From Novosphingobium sp. AAP83 (GTDB lineage Bacteria > Pseudomonadota > Alphaproteobacteria > Sphingomonadales > Sphingomonadaceae), in contig NZ_LJHY01000016.1 of the NCBI RefSeq assembly GCF_001295795.1, forward strand, positions 496,001-560,000: a stretch of DNA of 64,000 nt. Reading direction: 5' to 3'. The notes below the pieces were generated by a model that worked only from the letters and a program-made list of their open reading frames with translations, made no database searches and was not told where the DNA came from. A program made the translations under genes and the position numbers. Within the stretch, counting starts at the first letter, position 1. The number at the start of each line of letters is the position of its first letter. Of this stretch, positions 35,158 to 43,985 are shown in pieces.

Positions 35158-36231
35158 ATGGATCAGCCTGAAACCACATTGCATACAGGGGCGCACGCTG
35201 GCCCCAGCGATATTTCCGACGGCCTGATCAAGCGCGAGGCCAAAAAGGCCGCTGTGTGGCTGAGCGTTGCCGGGCTGTTCGCTCTCGTTGTGATCCTTGC
35301 GCAGCCGATCATGGTGATTATCGGCGGCATCGTCTTTGCCGCGATGATTGATGGCGGACAGCGGCTGATCGCAAGGGTTGCGCCTTTTCTGCCGCGCGGC
35401 GTGCGTATCACGATGGTATTGCTGGGGGCGCTGTCCTTTTTTGTCTGGCTGGTAACATTTGCAGGCGGCCAGATCGCTGCCCAAGCTGCTGAATTTCCGG
35501 CGCTTGTCGAGGCGCAACTTGGCCGGTTGATGGTCTGGGCCGCAAGCCACGGCTTTTCGATGCAGGACTTCAACTTGCAGCAAGTGGCAGGCCAGGTGCT
35601 GGGCAGTGTGGGGCAAGTGACCAGCGCACTGGGCGGCTTGTTTGGCGGCTTCACCACCGCCTTCCTTATCTTTATCCTGTCGATCTACTTTGTGATCGAA
35701 CCCGATCTGTACCGGCGCGGCTTTGCGTGGATGCTGCCTGAAGAGAGCCGCGATCACTTTGAAGGCATGGCCGTGCGGATGGGCCGCGCCTTGCGCATGT
35801 TGCTGTTCGGGCGCTTGCTGGGCATGACGGTTGAAGGTGTGGCGACATGGGCGATGCTGGCCTGGTGGGGCGTGCCCATGGCCGCACTGCTAGGGCTGTT
35901 GACCGGTTTGCTTGCCTTTCTGCCCAACATTGGCGCGCCAATTTCGGGACTGCTCATGGTTATCGTGGGCTTTTCCGGCGGTACGGAAATGGGGCTTTAT
36001 TGCATCGCAGTCTATATAATCGTGCAATCCGTGGATGGTAACATTATCGTGCCGATGGTAGCCAAGCGCACGGCAGACTTGGCCCCCGCGCTGGTACTGG
36101 GCGCGCAGTTGGTATTTGGTCTGCTGTTTGGAATTTTGGGGCTGATGCTGGCTGATCCGATTGTCGCGATGATCAAGATCGCGCTAGAACGGCAAGCCGC
36201 ACGCAACGACGCCAATCGCGTCACGGATTGA
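35158..36231 (+). CDS. AI-2E family (PF01594) transporter
   Basis: A 357-residue membrane protein with about eight hydrophobic helices: paired helices at residues 30-65 and 80-105, and four in the C-terminal half including GLLTGLLAFLPNIGAPISGLL, which carries the family's conserved Pro-Asn-Ile-Gly turn, then IVQSVDGNIIVPMVAKRT. Members export autoinducer-2 or organic acids or move Na+/H+; the role here is unknown. Starts 6 bases after lepB. Confidence 0.85.
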   Translation: MDQPETTLHTGAHAGPSDISDGLIKREAKKAAVWLSVAGLFALVVILAQPIMVIIGGIVFAAMIDGGQRLIARVAPFLPRGVRITMVLLGALSFFVWLVTFAGGQIAAQAAEFPALVEAQLGRLMVWAASHGFSMQDFNLQQVAGQVLGSVGQVTSALGGLFGGFTTAFLIFILSIYFVIEPDLYRRGFAWMLPEESRDHFEGMAVRMGRALRMLLFGRLLGMTVEGVATWAMLAWWGVPMAALLGLLTGLLAFLPNIGAPISGLLMVIVGFSGGTEMGLYCIAVYIIVQSVDGNIIVPMVAKRTADLAPALVLGAQLVFGLLFGILGLMLADPIVAMIKIALERQAARNDANRVTD

Positions 36232-36247
36232 TCAAGGGGGCCAAACT

Positions 36248-37366
36248 GTGGCGCGCAAGTTCCTGTATCTCGTCGCGATCCTGATCGCTTTGGCCTTGGC
36301 AGTGCTGTTTGTGTTGCGCGTCTGGTCAACCGAGCTGACGCGCTATGCCTTTGTGCCGCAAGTGGTATTTCAAAAGCAAGAGCCCTTGCCGACTGGCGCT
36401 TATGCCAATCGGGCAATGTGGATTTCACGGCCCGATATCGGCGCGAAGGACCCTGCGCAATGGGCACCGCAAGGTGTCGCGCGCCAGCAAGGCAAGGCCG
36501 CTGTCTTCTTCATCCACCCATCATCCTACCTTGCCCGCGCTTTCTGGAATGCTCCTGTCACCGAACCCGATAGCGCGCGCCGCGCCGATTACTTCGTCAA
36601 CGCCATGGCTTCGGCCTTTAACGGGCAGGCGCAAGTTTGGGCACCACGCTATCGCCAGGCTGCGTTTGGCACTTTCCTGACAGACCAGCCCGAAGCCCAG
36701 CAGGCGCAGGATGTGGCCTATGCCGATGTGCTGGTGGCGTTTGATGCGTTCCTTGCGGCGGCGCCACAAGATGCACCGATTGTGCTAGCGGGGCATAGCC
36801 AGGGCGCGTTGCACCTTATGCATCTGTTGAAAGATCGTATTGCGGGCAAACCCTTGGCTGCGCGCGTTGTGGCAGCGTACCCGATTGGCTGGCCCATTTC
36901 GGTGGAACACGATCTTCCGGTCATGGGCCTGCCATCTTGCAATGCCCCCGATCAAAAAGGGTGCATCATGTCATGGAGCAGCTTTGCAGAACCGGCAGAC
37001 CCGGCGATGATACTTGATGCCTATCGTGCACGCCCGGCACTGGATGGCAAGGCAAAGGGCACGCAAGCCGTGCTTTGCACCAATCCGTTGACCGGGCGCA
37101 CCGGCGGCAGTGCTCCGGCATCGGCAAATCTGGGCACACTTCGCCCTTCTAACGATGCCCCCAGCGGGGAAATCATTCCCAAAGCCGTGCCAGCGCGTTG
37201 CGATGACACGACCGGCCTGCTCATGCTGGGTGACCCGCCGGAACTGGGGCCATATGTGTTGCCCGGCAACAATTACCACATCTATGACATCCCGCTATTC
37301 TGGATTAACCTTCGCGCTGATGTGGCGCGGCGCACGCAGGCTTGGGAAGCATTGCGCCAACCATGA
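36248..37366 (+). CDS. DUF3089 (PF11288) alpha/beta-hydrolase-like protein, membrane-anchored
   Basis: A 372-residue protein with one N-terminal helix [21 protein letters not shown] and a periplasmic hydrolase-like domain. The nucleophile elbow [13 protein letters not shown] is intact, and [19 protein letters not shown] is characteristic of DUF3089. GTG start at 36248. Lipase-type function is inferred only. The stop overlaps the ruvX ATG (ATGA). Confidence 0.78.
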   Translation: MARKFLYLVAILIALALAVLFVLRVWSTELTRYAFVPQVVFQKQEPLPTGAYANRAMWISRPDIGAKDPAQWAPQGVARQQGKAAVFFIHPSSYLARAFWNAPVTEPDSARRADYFVNAMASAFNGQAQVWAPRYRQAAFGTFLTDQPEAQQAQDVAYADVLVAFDAFLAAAPQDAPIVLAGHSQGALHLMHLLKDRIAGKPLAARVVAAYPIGWPISVEHDLPVMGLPSCNAPDQKGCIMSWSSFAEPADPAMILDAYRARPALDGKAKGTQAVLCTNPLTGRTGGSAPASANLGTLRPSNDAPSGEIIPKAVPARCDDTTGLLMLGDPPELGPYVLPGNNYHIYDIPLFWINLRADVARRTQAWEALRQP

Positions 37367-37830
37367 TCTGCGATTCTGTCATTGATATGCGCGCGGCCCT
37401 GCCTGAAGGCGGCGTGTTGCTGGGCCTCGATACGGGCACCAAGACCATCGGCTTGGCGCTGTGCGATCCGCTCTGGCGCTTTGCCACAGCGGGCAAGACC
37501 ATCCGGCGCACCAAGTTTGCGGCTGACAAGACGCAATTGCAGGCGCTCGTGGCCGAACGACAGGTCAAAGGGCTGGTGATCGGCCTGCCGTTGAACATGG
37601 ACGGATCAGGCAGTCCGCGATCACAAGGCGCGCGGGCGATGGCGCGCAATCTGGAAGATTTGGGTCTGCCCATTCTGATGTGGGACGAACGCTGGACCAC
37701 GCAAGCAGCCGAGCGCGCGATGATCGAACAGGATTTCAGCCGCGCCAAACGGGCTGAACGGATCGATTCGCATGCCGCCGCGCTGATCCTGCAAGGGGCT
37801 ATTGATGCGCTAGCGGGAAGCGCGTTCTAG
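37363..37830 (+). CDS. ruvX: Holliday junction resolvase-like YqgF/RuvX (16S rRNA processing)
   Basis: RNase H-fold protein; in E. coli YqgF acts in 16S rRNA 5' processing, and it was named a putative Holliday junction resolvase. Seen: [20 protein letters not shown] with the first catalytic Asp, [18 protein letters not shown] with the second acidic loop region, and [14 protein letters not shown]. 155 residues from the ATG at 37363 overlapping the DUF3089 stop. Confidence 0.9.
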   Translation: MICDSVIDMRAALPEGGVLLGLDTGTKTIGLALCDPLWRFATAGKTIRRTKFAADKTQLQALVAERQVKGLVIGLPLNMDGSGSPRSQGARAMARNLEDLGLPILMWDERWTTQAAERAMIEQDFSRAKRAERIDSHAAALILQGAIDALAGSAF

Positions 37831-37888
37831 AATTAACCGTTCACCTAAAACACTTGAAATTCATGCACCGGACCGGCACTGCACCGCA

Positions 37889-38392
37889 ATGGCCACTCCA
37901 TCTGAAAATACCAGCGAACGCTTCACCCTTGCGCCGGGCATGCCGTTTGATCCGTCGCATTTCGATCGCATGGTATCGCTGCAAAGCCATAGCGGCTTTA
38001 TCGGCATGACATATCGCAAACACGGCCCCAACTGGCTCGAGATGGCCATTCCATGGCGTGAAGATCTGGTGGGCGATATTGAAACCGGCGTTTTGGCAAC
38101 GGGGCCGATTATCAGCCTGCTCGACAACACCACGTCAATGTCTGTCTGGGCCAAGCGCGGAACATTCCAGCCGCAAGTGACGCTGGATTTGCGCGTCGAT
38201 TATCTGCGCGCGGCAACGCCGGGCAAAGACCTGATCGCTTGGGCCGAATGTTACCAGATCAAGCGTTCCATGGCGTTTGTGCGGGGTATCGCGCATGATG
38301 GTGACATCAACGACCCTGTGGCCAACGTGGCGGGAATATTCATTCAGGTGGAACCAGAAACATCGGCGCGCGCGCAAGAGGCTTCGACATGA
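37889..38392 (+). CDS. Hot-dog fold thioesterase-like protein (PaaI family), first of a pair
   Basis: A 167-residue hot-dog protein. Visible: GDIETGVLATGPIISLLDNTTSMSV, corresponding to the catalytic helix, and TLDLRVDYLRAATPGKDLIA, the family's long strands. The catalytic Asp equivalent is in LLDNTTS. 58 bases after ruvX, and its stop overlaps the next gene by four bases. Acyl-CoA hydrolysis is likely; substrate unknown. Confidence 0.8.
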   Translation: MATPSENTSERFTLAPGMPFDPSHFDRMVSLQSHSGFIGMTYRKHGPNWLEMAIPWREDLVGDIETGVLATGPIISLLDNTTSMSVWAKRGTFQPQVTLDLRVDYLRAATPGKDLIAWAECYQIKRSMAFVRGIAHDGDINDPVANVAGIFIQVEPETSARAQEAST

Positions 38393-38811
38393 GCGATGCA
38401 CTGCACACGCGCCTGAGCAGCCTGCTCCCGCCCTATGCGGTGACCATGGGAATGCGGATCGATCAGATCATTGATGGCGTACCGATCCTGACGATGGATT
38501 TCTCCGACCGCACGGTGGGTCGCCCCGGCTTTATCCATGGCGGCGCAATTGGCGGCTTGCTCGAAATCGCCTCGATCATCGCCCTGCGTGCCGATTTGGG
38601 GGATGAAGGTAAGGCCACGCGGATCAAGCCGGTCAACGTATCGATCGAGTATTTGCGCGGCGGCGTGATGGTGCAAACCTTTGCCATCGGCCAGGTGATC
38701 CGCGCTGGACGCCGCATCGCAAATGTCCGTGCCGAAGCCTGGCAGACCGACCGCGACAAACCCTTGGCCAGCAGCTGGATGAACTTTCTGCTCAAGCCGA
38801 AAGTCGCTTAA
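38389..38811 (+). CDS. Hot-dog fold thioesterase-like protein (PaaI family), second of a pair
   Basis: A 140-residue hot-dog protein related to the gene before it. FIHGGAIGGLLEIASIIAL is the HGG motif with catalytic helix, PVNVSIEYLRGGV the following strand. The ATG at 38389 overlaps the first gene's stop (ATGA), so the two are probably made together and may form a heterodimer. The stop overlaps the convergent DUF2794 gene by four bases. Confidence 0.82.
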   Translation: MSDALHTRLSSLLPPYAVTMGMRIDQIIDGVPILTMDFSDRTVGRPGFIHGGAIGGLLEIASIIALRADLGDEGKATRIKPVNVSIEYLRGGVMVQTFAIGQVIRAGRRIANVRAEAWQTDRDKPLASSWMNFLLKPKVA

Positions 38812-39173
38812 TCCTCCACCACCTTCATCAGCCGCCGTTCCAGAGGGGATAGCACCCCTGCGAGATCGTGCCCGCGCTTGAGCACTTGGCCAGCCTCACC
38901 GTACAGTGCCCACATACCTTGTTTACCGCGCAAGGACGGACGCTTTTCGATACGCGCGGTAGGGCGTTCAGCGGTGCGTTTGAAGGCGGCGAAGCTGGCG
39001 GCGTCCTTGCCGAAGTCCATCGCATAATCGCGCCAGAACCCGGCGGCGACCCTGCGGCCGTAGAGATCAAGGATGCGCATCAGTTCGGGGCGGTCAAACG
39101 CTACCTGTGATGGCAGGCGCGCATGGGGGAACGGCAGGATCGTGCCCGGCGTGCCCGGATCAGAGCTGCTCAC
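38808..39173 (-). CDS. DUF2794 protein
   Basis: A 121-residue protein of DUF2794 (PF10984), restricted mainly to alphaproteobacteria. Seen: VAFDRPELMRILDLYGRRVAAG, then WRDYAMDFGKDAASFAAFKR and RPTARIEKRPSLRGKQGMWAL. Function is unknown. GTG start at 39173. It is the last gene of a leftward group DUF2066-hdaA-cysE-DUF2794, two bases after the cysE stop. Confidence 0.85.
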   Translation of the reverse strand: MSSSDPGTPGTILPFPHARLPSQVAFDRPELMRILDLYGRRVAAGFWRDYAMDFGKDAASFAAFKRTAERPTARIEKRPSLRGKQGMWALYGEAGQVLKRGHDLAGVLSPLERRLMKVVED

Positions 39174-39175
39174 GC

Positions 39176-39895
39176 TCAGCTGCGCGTCCTCCGGCTGGAT
39201 GGCGGTGGTGCGGGCGTTGGGTCATCCTCAGCCGTATGTTTGGCGATCAGTGCAGCGACCTGTGCCTTAAGCGTTGCCACTTCGGCTTCGAGATCATCTA
39301 CGCGGTTGCCACCTTGCGGCTCGCATGGCTCTTTGCAGGGCGTGCCATAGGGGATGAATTCCTTGAGCCACGTTTCTGCCGGAACCAGCGTCGAGCGCGC
39401 TTTCAGTCCGATCATCGTGGCGCCTTCGGGCACGTCATCGGTGACCACAGCGTTTGCACCAACGCGCGCACGCGGGCCGACGGTGATAGGGCCAAGAATC
39501 TGTGCGCCTGAACCGATGATGGCGTTATCACATAAGGTGGGATGACGTTTACCGGGAACGCCATTGGCCGGATTGGTGCCACCCAGTGTAACGCACTGAT
39601 AAATAGTAACATTATCGCCTATTTCCGCCGTTTCACCGATCACGGTAAAGCCGTGGTCGATAAACAGGTGTTTGCCGATTTTGGCACCGGGATGAATATC
39701 GATGGCGGTGGCGAAGCGTGAAAAGTGGTTGACGGCGCGGGCAAGGAAAAAGAGCTTCGCTTCAAACAACCAATGCGCAATGCGGTGCAACCCCACAGCC
39801 AAAAGCCCGGGATAGAGCAGGATTTCCCAACGCGAACGCGGTGCGGGATCGCGTGAGCGGATCGAATCCAGATATGCGATAAGGCCGTTAAACAT
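39176..39895 (-). CDS. cysE: Serine O-acetyltransferase
   Basis: Transfers acetyl from acetyl-CoA to serine for cysteine synthesis. The left-handed hexapeptide beta-helix is clear: AIDIHPGAKIGKHLFIDHG, FTVIGETAEIGDNVTIYQCVTLGG, and NGVPGKRHPTLCDNAIIGSG. 239 residues, the shorter EpsC/SrpG-like form with only a small N-terminal helical domain. ATG at 39895. The C-terminal tail is proline- and charge-rich (DDPTPAPPPSSRRTRS). Confidence 0.92.
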   Translation of the reverse strand: MFNGLIAYLDSIRSRDPAPRSRWEILLYPGLLAVGLHRIAHWLFEAKLFFLARAVNHFSRFATAIDIHPGAKIGKHLFIDHGFTVIGETAEIGDNVTIYQCVTLGGTNPANGVPGKRHPTLCDNAIIGSGAQILGPITVGPRARVGANAVVTDDVPEGATMIGLKARSTLVPAETWLKEFIPYGTPCKEPCEPQGGNRVDDLEAEVATLKAQVAALIAKHTAEDDPTPAPPPSSRRTRS

Positions 39896-39921
39896 GCCCC
39901 AGTTCTCTCTCTTTCAACCGC

Positions 39922-40533
39922 TTAAAGCAAGCGCGGTTGGAATTCCCCGGAACGCTCGGCCAAAGCGTCGCGCACAAGGGATATGGTGACGGGTGCTTTA
40001 CGCTCAAGAGACAGCCGGTCAATTGTTTCAATAAGTGACTCGATTCCGGCGTGGCTGCGCTCAAGCCGTGGCAGCAGATATGCCAAGACCTGATCGTTCA
40101 AATTCAGCCCGCGCCGTGTAGCATGTTCGGCAATCAGGCCCGCAGCCAGATCATCATCGGGCGCGCCGATTTCGATCAGAAGCGCCGCGCCCAGCCGCGA
40201 TGCCAGATCAGGAAGCGCAATCTCCCAAGCTCCCGGCGCGCGATTGCTCACCAGCAGCAGCGGGCGGTCATCAGCCTGTGCGCGGTTCCAGCGGTGGAAC
40301 AGATCATGCTCGGGGCAAGTATCCGCATCGTCAATCGCCTCGCCCGCGCCGCTTTCGGCAAACCAGCGCGCGAGCAGACTTTTGCCCGAACGCGCAGGGC
40401 CTGCCAGAATTGCCGTGCGAAACGGCCAGCGTTCCGCCGTTTGCAGCGCCTCGATCACGGGCACAAGCGATGGGCCGAGCACAACAGTCTCGGCACCGCG
40501 CGCGGTAACCAACGGAAGGGCAATCTGCGACAT
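39922..40533 (-). CDS. hdaA: HdaA-like short DnaA homologue
   Basis: A 203-residue AAA+ protein of the DnaA-related Hda family; in Caulobacter HdaA helps inactivate DnaA-ATP after replication initiation. Walker A is LAGPARSGKSLLARWF, and EAIDDADTCPEHDLFHRWN lies at the Walker B position. The C-terminal part (RSHAGIESLIETIDRLSLER) resembles DnaA lid helices; the DNA-binding domain IV is absent. 33 bases after the DUF2066-like gene. Confidence 0.8.
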   Translation of the reverse strand: MSQIALPLVTARGAETVVLGPSLVPVIEALQTAERWPFRTAILAGPARSGKSLLARWFAESGAGEAIDDADTCPEHDLFHRWNRAQADDRPLLLVSNRAPGAWEIALPDLASRLGAALLIEIGAPDDDLAAGLIAEHATRRGLNLNDQVLAYLLPRLERSHAGIESLIETIDRLSLERKAPVTISLVRDALAERSGEFQPRLL

Positions 40534-40566
40534 CTGGGCAGTTATATGCTTGAAATCAGAAATTGG

Positions 40567-41835
40567 TTACTTGCGGATCGAAAGCGCATCGGCACCCGCG
40601 CTCACCCGCCACCCCTGCGCCTTGAGCGCTGCTGCCAAGGCGTCAATCTCGCCCGCATAGGTCACACGCATGACAGAGGTTCCTCCGATTGCAGTGGATG
40701 TCGTGATCGCACTTTTCACGCCGGACAGGCCCCGCAAAGCGCCAATCCCGGCATCAAACGCCGCACCATCAGGCGTGGCAAACTGGACAATGATGGTCGA
40801 TGTCACCACAGCCGCAGTCGTGGCCGCAACAGTTGGGCCAGCGTCAGGGCCTGCCTGCGTGCCTGAATCCGAGCGCGCGGGGCCTTCAGCGGCAATCAAC
40901 TGGTCGATCAATGCCGGATCAACCTGCGGCGCGATATTCAACGTAGGATCAGGACGCAATAGCCCGTTTGCCAAAGCATCGCTGAACATCCGGTCCATCT
41001 TGCCGATCGCCTGTTCGAGCATCTTGGGCACTTCGGCCTCGTTGCGCGCGGTCAGCGTAAAGCTGCCAAGGAACAGGTTATCCGGGCCAAGCCTCGCGGT
41101 GAACGTGCCCCGCACCGGGCCTCCGGGATATTCCCGCTCCAGCCGCGCCAAGGGCATGACCACATCAGCCGCGCCAAATTCATCGAGAATCACCCGCCAC
41201 CAGTTGCGACTGCGGCGATCAAGCTGCCCGGCAGTCAGCAGCAGCGAATCAGAGCCAGAACCTGCGGGGCGCACGTAATCAATGGCGCTGTTGCCGGTGC
41301 GGTATTCCGCCCATGCCTTTTGCCACGGATTGCGCGTTTCAAAGACTGTTGCCACGCCACCCTGATAGAGCACCGGAATGACCAGCATCGGCGCCGAGCG
41401 TGCACGGGCGCCGGTCATCCCCAAGCGCTCGCTGGCGCGCGTGCGGTCAAAAATCACGCCAAGTCGCGCGATATAGCGGCGTGGGCCGATCTGCTCTTGT
41501 TCAACCACAATCGCCGAGATCATGGATTCAAGCGTCGAATCATCAATGCCGGGGGCCGCGCCCCCACTGCCGTTGGATTCCCACAGCTTAACCCAGCCTT
41601 TGCGTGCTGCTTCGCGCCAGCCTTTGGTGCGCGCATCTTCAGCATTATCGCCGCTGACGTTCACTTCCAGCCCGCGAATCTCGAAATCGCCATTGCTGGC
41701 AATCGGCGGAATCCCGCGATCACCTTCGATCTGCGCAAGCAAAGCTACTCCGCCCAGCCCTGTAAGCAGGGCCAGACCAAGCATCAAAGCTTTACGATTC
41801 CAAGCGTTTACGAAAGGCAGGCGCAATGCGACCAA
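40567..41835 (-). CDS. DUF2066-like exported protein
   Basis: A 422-residue protein with an N-terminal membrane segment (ALMLGLALLTGLGGVALLAQ) and a DUF2066-like domain: WREAARKGWVKLWE, ARLGVIFDRTRASERLG, then PMLVIPVLYQGGVA. A second region near the end (STIIVQFATPDGAAFDAGI, ALAAALKAQGWRV) is ferredoxin-like in strand pattern. TTG at 41835 has GGAG five bases upstream and gives a positively charged signal; the frame to 41949 would cover the purM promoter. Function unknown, periplasmic. Confidence 0.72.
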   Translation of the reverse strand: MVALRLPFVNAWNRKALMLGLALLTGLGGVALLAQIEGDRGIPPIASNGDFEIRGLEVNVSGDNAEDARTKGWREAARKGWVKLWESNGSGGAAPGIDDSTLESMISAIVVEQEQIGPRRYIARLGVIFDRTRASERLGMTGARARSAPMLVIPVLYQGGVATVFETRNPWQKAWAEYRTGNSAIDYVRPAGSGSDSLLLTAGQLDRRSRNWWRVILDEFGAADVVMPLARLEREYPGGPVRGTFTARLGPDNLFLGSFTLTARNEAEVPKMLEQAIGKMDRMFSDALANGLLRPDPTLNIAPQVDPALIDQLIAAEGPARSDSGTQAGPDAGPTVAATTAAVVTSTIIVQFATPDGAAFDAGIGALRGLSGVKSAITTSTAIGGTSVMRVTYAGEIDALAAALKAQGWRVSAGADALSIRK

Positions 41836-41947
41836 GGGAACTCCAGAACCAGAATGACCGCGATCTTGGGGACAAGGCGGCTTGTCCGAGCGCTTTTGCC
41901 CAAAGGCAAGTGGAAATCCAAGCAGGAAAGCGCTAGGCGCGCGTACC

Positions 41948-43054
41948 ATGAGCGATCAAGACAAAAAGCCCGAAAGCTACAGCTACGCCCAAGCCGGCGT
42001 GAACATTGCCGCTGGCAACGCATTGGTGAAAGCCATCGGCCCCCTTGCGAAGTCCACCGCGCGCCCAGGCGCAGATGCGGAACTCGGCGGTTTCGGCGGG
42101 TTCTTCGACCTGAAGGCGGCAGGATATAAAGACCCGTTGCTGGTGGCGGGCAACGATGGCGTTGGCACCAAAGTGAAGCTGGCGATTGATCATGACCGGC
42201 ATGACCAGATCGGCATCGATCTGGTGGCCATGTGCGTCAACGACCTCATCGTCCAAGGCGCTGAACCGCTGTTCTTCCTCGATTATTTTGCAACGGGACG
42301 CCTTGATAATGGCGTAGCGGAGCGCGTTGTTGCGGGCATTGCCGAAGGCTGCAAGATGGCCGGATGTGCGCTGATCGGGGGCGAAACGGCTGAAATGCCG
42401 GGCATGTATGCCGATGGCGATTATGACCTTGCGGGCTTCTGCGTCGGCGCAGTTGAACGTGGCGAGCAATTGACCGGCGACCGTGTGGCTGCTGGCGACG
42501 TGTTGCTCGGCCTTGCCTCATCAGGCGTCCATTCCAACGGTTATTCGCTGGTGCGCCGTCTGGCCGCTGACAAAGGCTGGAAACTGGACCGCCCCGCCCT
42601 GTTCGATAACGAACGCCTGTTGATCGACTATCTGATCGAGCCGACTCGCATTTATGTGAAGACGTTGCTGCCGTTCATCCGCTCTGGCCGGATCAATGCG
42701 CTGGCCCACATCACCGGCGGCGGCTTGCTCGAAAACGTGCCGCGTGTGCTGCCCCGTGGCCTACACGCCAGCATCAACGCCGATAGCTGGGAACAGAGCC
42801 GCCTGATGGCGTTCCTTCAAGCGCAAGGGCATATCGAGCCCGAGGAAATGGCGCGCACGTTCAACTGCGGCATCGGCATGGTGCTGGCGGTTTCGCCCGA
42901 CACAGCAGATGCCTTGGCGGCAGACCTTGCCGCAGCAGGCGAAGAAGTCTTCCGCATTGGCGAGATCGTTGCAGGCGAAAAGGGCTGCACGGTTACCGGC
43001 AGCACGGAAACGTGGTCAGCCCGCGCGCCTTGGGAAGCTGTTCATCTTGGCTGA
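41948..43054 (+). CDS. purM: Phosphoribosylformylglycinamidine cyclo-ligase
   Basis: ATP-dependent AIR synthetase, fifth step of purine synthesis. Seen: [57 protein letters not shown], and [15 protein letters not shown], all core PurM motifs. The ATG at 41948 (MSDQDKKPE) is preferred over 41882. 368 residues. Divergent from the DUF2066-like gene; the stop is inside the first codons of purN (8-base overlap). Confidence 0.95.
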   Translation: MSDQDKKPESYSYAQAGVNIAAGNALVKAIGPLAKSTARPGADAELGGFGGFFDLKAAGYKDPLLVAGNDGVGTKVKLAIDHDRHDQIGIDLVAMCVNDLIVQGAEPLFFLDYFATGRLDNGVAERVVAGIAEGCKMAGCALIGGETAEMPGMYADGDYDLAGFCVGAVERGEQLTGDRVAAGDVLLGLASSGVHSNGYSLVRRLAADKGWKLDRPALFDNERLLIDYLIEPTRIYVKTLLPFIRSGRINALAHITGGGLLENVPRVLPRGLHASINADSWEQSRLMAFLQAQGHIEPEEMARTFNCGIGMVLAVSPDTADALAADLAAAGEEVFRIGEIVAGEKGCTVTGSTETWSARAPWEAVHLG

Positions 43055-43637
43055 ACGCACGCCTGTCGCCGTATTCGTATCAGGCAGCGGAACCAATATG
43101 GCCGCGCTGCTCTATGCCAGCCGTGCGGCCGATTGCCCTTACGAGATCGTGCTTGTTCTTTCCAACAATCCCGATGCGTCCGGTTTGAAACTGGCGCAGG
43201 CCGAGGGCGTCGCCACGTTCTGTCTGCCGCACAAGGGCATACCGCGCACCGAGCACGATGCGCTAATGGAGGCTCAAGTGCTGCAATCGGGCGCGCGGGT
43301 GATTGCGCTGGCCGGTTATATGCGCATCCTCAGCCCCGAATTTGTGAGCAGGTGGGAAGGCCGGATGCTGAACATCCACCCTTCGCTCCTGCCCAAATAC
43401 AAGGGCCTGCACACCCATGATCGCGCGATTGAAGCAGGTGATCCGCATGGCGGCTGCACCGTCCACCTTGTTACGGCCGAACTCGATGATGGCCCGGTGC
43501 TTGGGCAAACGCCGGTTGCGATCATTCCGGGCGATACGGGCGACACGCTGGCCGCCCGTGTGCTGATTGCCGAACACCAGCTTTATTCGCGCGTGCTGGC
43601 TGCGCATGTGATCAGGCTGCAAACCGCTTATATCTGA
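43047..43637 (+). CDS. purN: Phosphoribosylglycinamide formyltransferase
   Basis: Transfers formyl from 10-formyl-THF to GAR in purine synthesis. Seen: [16 protein letters not shown] at the start, [29 protein letters not shown] with the catalytic His, and [20 protein letters not shown] with the catalytic Asp. No ATG is available; the TTG at 43047 inside the purM end gives [10 protein letters not shown]. 196 residues. Overlaps the convergent small gene by 10 bases. Confidence 0.93.
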   Translation: MAERTPVAVFVSGSGTNMAALLYASRAADCPYEIVLVLSNNPDASGLKLAQAEGVATFCLPHKGIPRTEHDALMEAQVLQSGARVIALAGYMRILSPEFVSRWEGRMLNIHPSLLPKYKGLHTHDRAIEAGDPHGGCTVHLVTAELDDGPVLGQTPVAIIPGDTGDTLAARVLIAEHQLYSRVLAAHVIRLQTAYI

Positions 43638-43885
43638 TCGGCGCTAACCTCAGGGCGGGTTTCGCGCGTGCCGCGATAGCGCAAATCAGGATTGCTGGAA
43701 TCGGGCAAAAGCACGACAAAATCGTCGTGAACCTCAACCAGTTCCCCAACGAACGGCATGTCTTGGAATGTAGGGTTGCCGACCACGCGATAGCTGACCA
43801 CATCACCAACCTTGAACGTGGCCGCATCAAAATTGAACGCGAAGGGGCAATCTTCGCCACCAGCGCCAGCACCCATACCTTGCAT
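43628..43885 (-). CDS. Small conserved-looking protein, unknown function
   Basis: An 85-residue protein: CPFAFNFDAATFKVGDVVSY followed by alternating strands (FVGELVEVHDDFVVLLPD), a pattern like an SH3/KOW-type small barrel, which is only suggested by strand spacing. ATG at 43885 has GGGAGA upstream. No export signal. It overlaps the purN end by 10 bases tail to tail. Confidence 0.6.
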   Translation of the reverse strand: MQGMGAGAGGEDCPFAFNFDAATFKVGDVVSYRVVGNPTFQDMPFVGELVEVHDDFVVLLPDSSNPDLRYRGTRETRPEVSADQI

Positions 43886-43915
43886 GATCGAATCTCCCTT
43901 GGGCCGACCCCATAA

Positions 43916-43949
43916 CAAAAAGGGCCGCCGGATCAAACCGGCGGCCCTT
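43916..43949 (-). terminator. Intrinsic terminator after the TonB receptor
   Basis: GGGCCGCCGG (43922-43931) pairs perfectly with CCGGCGGCCC (43938-43947), loop ATCAAA; read leftward it ends in TTTTT. It is 37 bases beyond the receptor stop and lies upstream of the small gene start at 43885. Confidence 0.85.
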
Positions 43950-43985
43950 GAGATTCCCTTCCCCGCGACGCAAGGGCGGAGTAGA

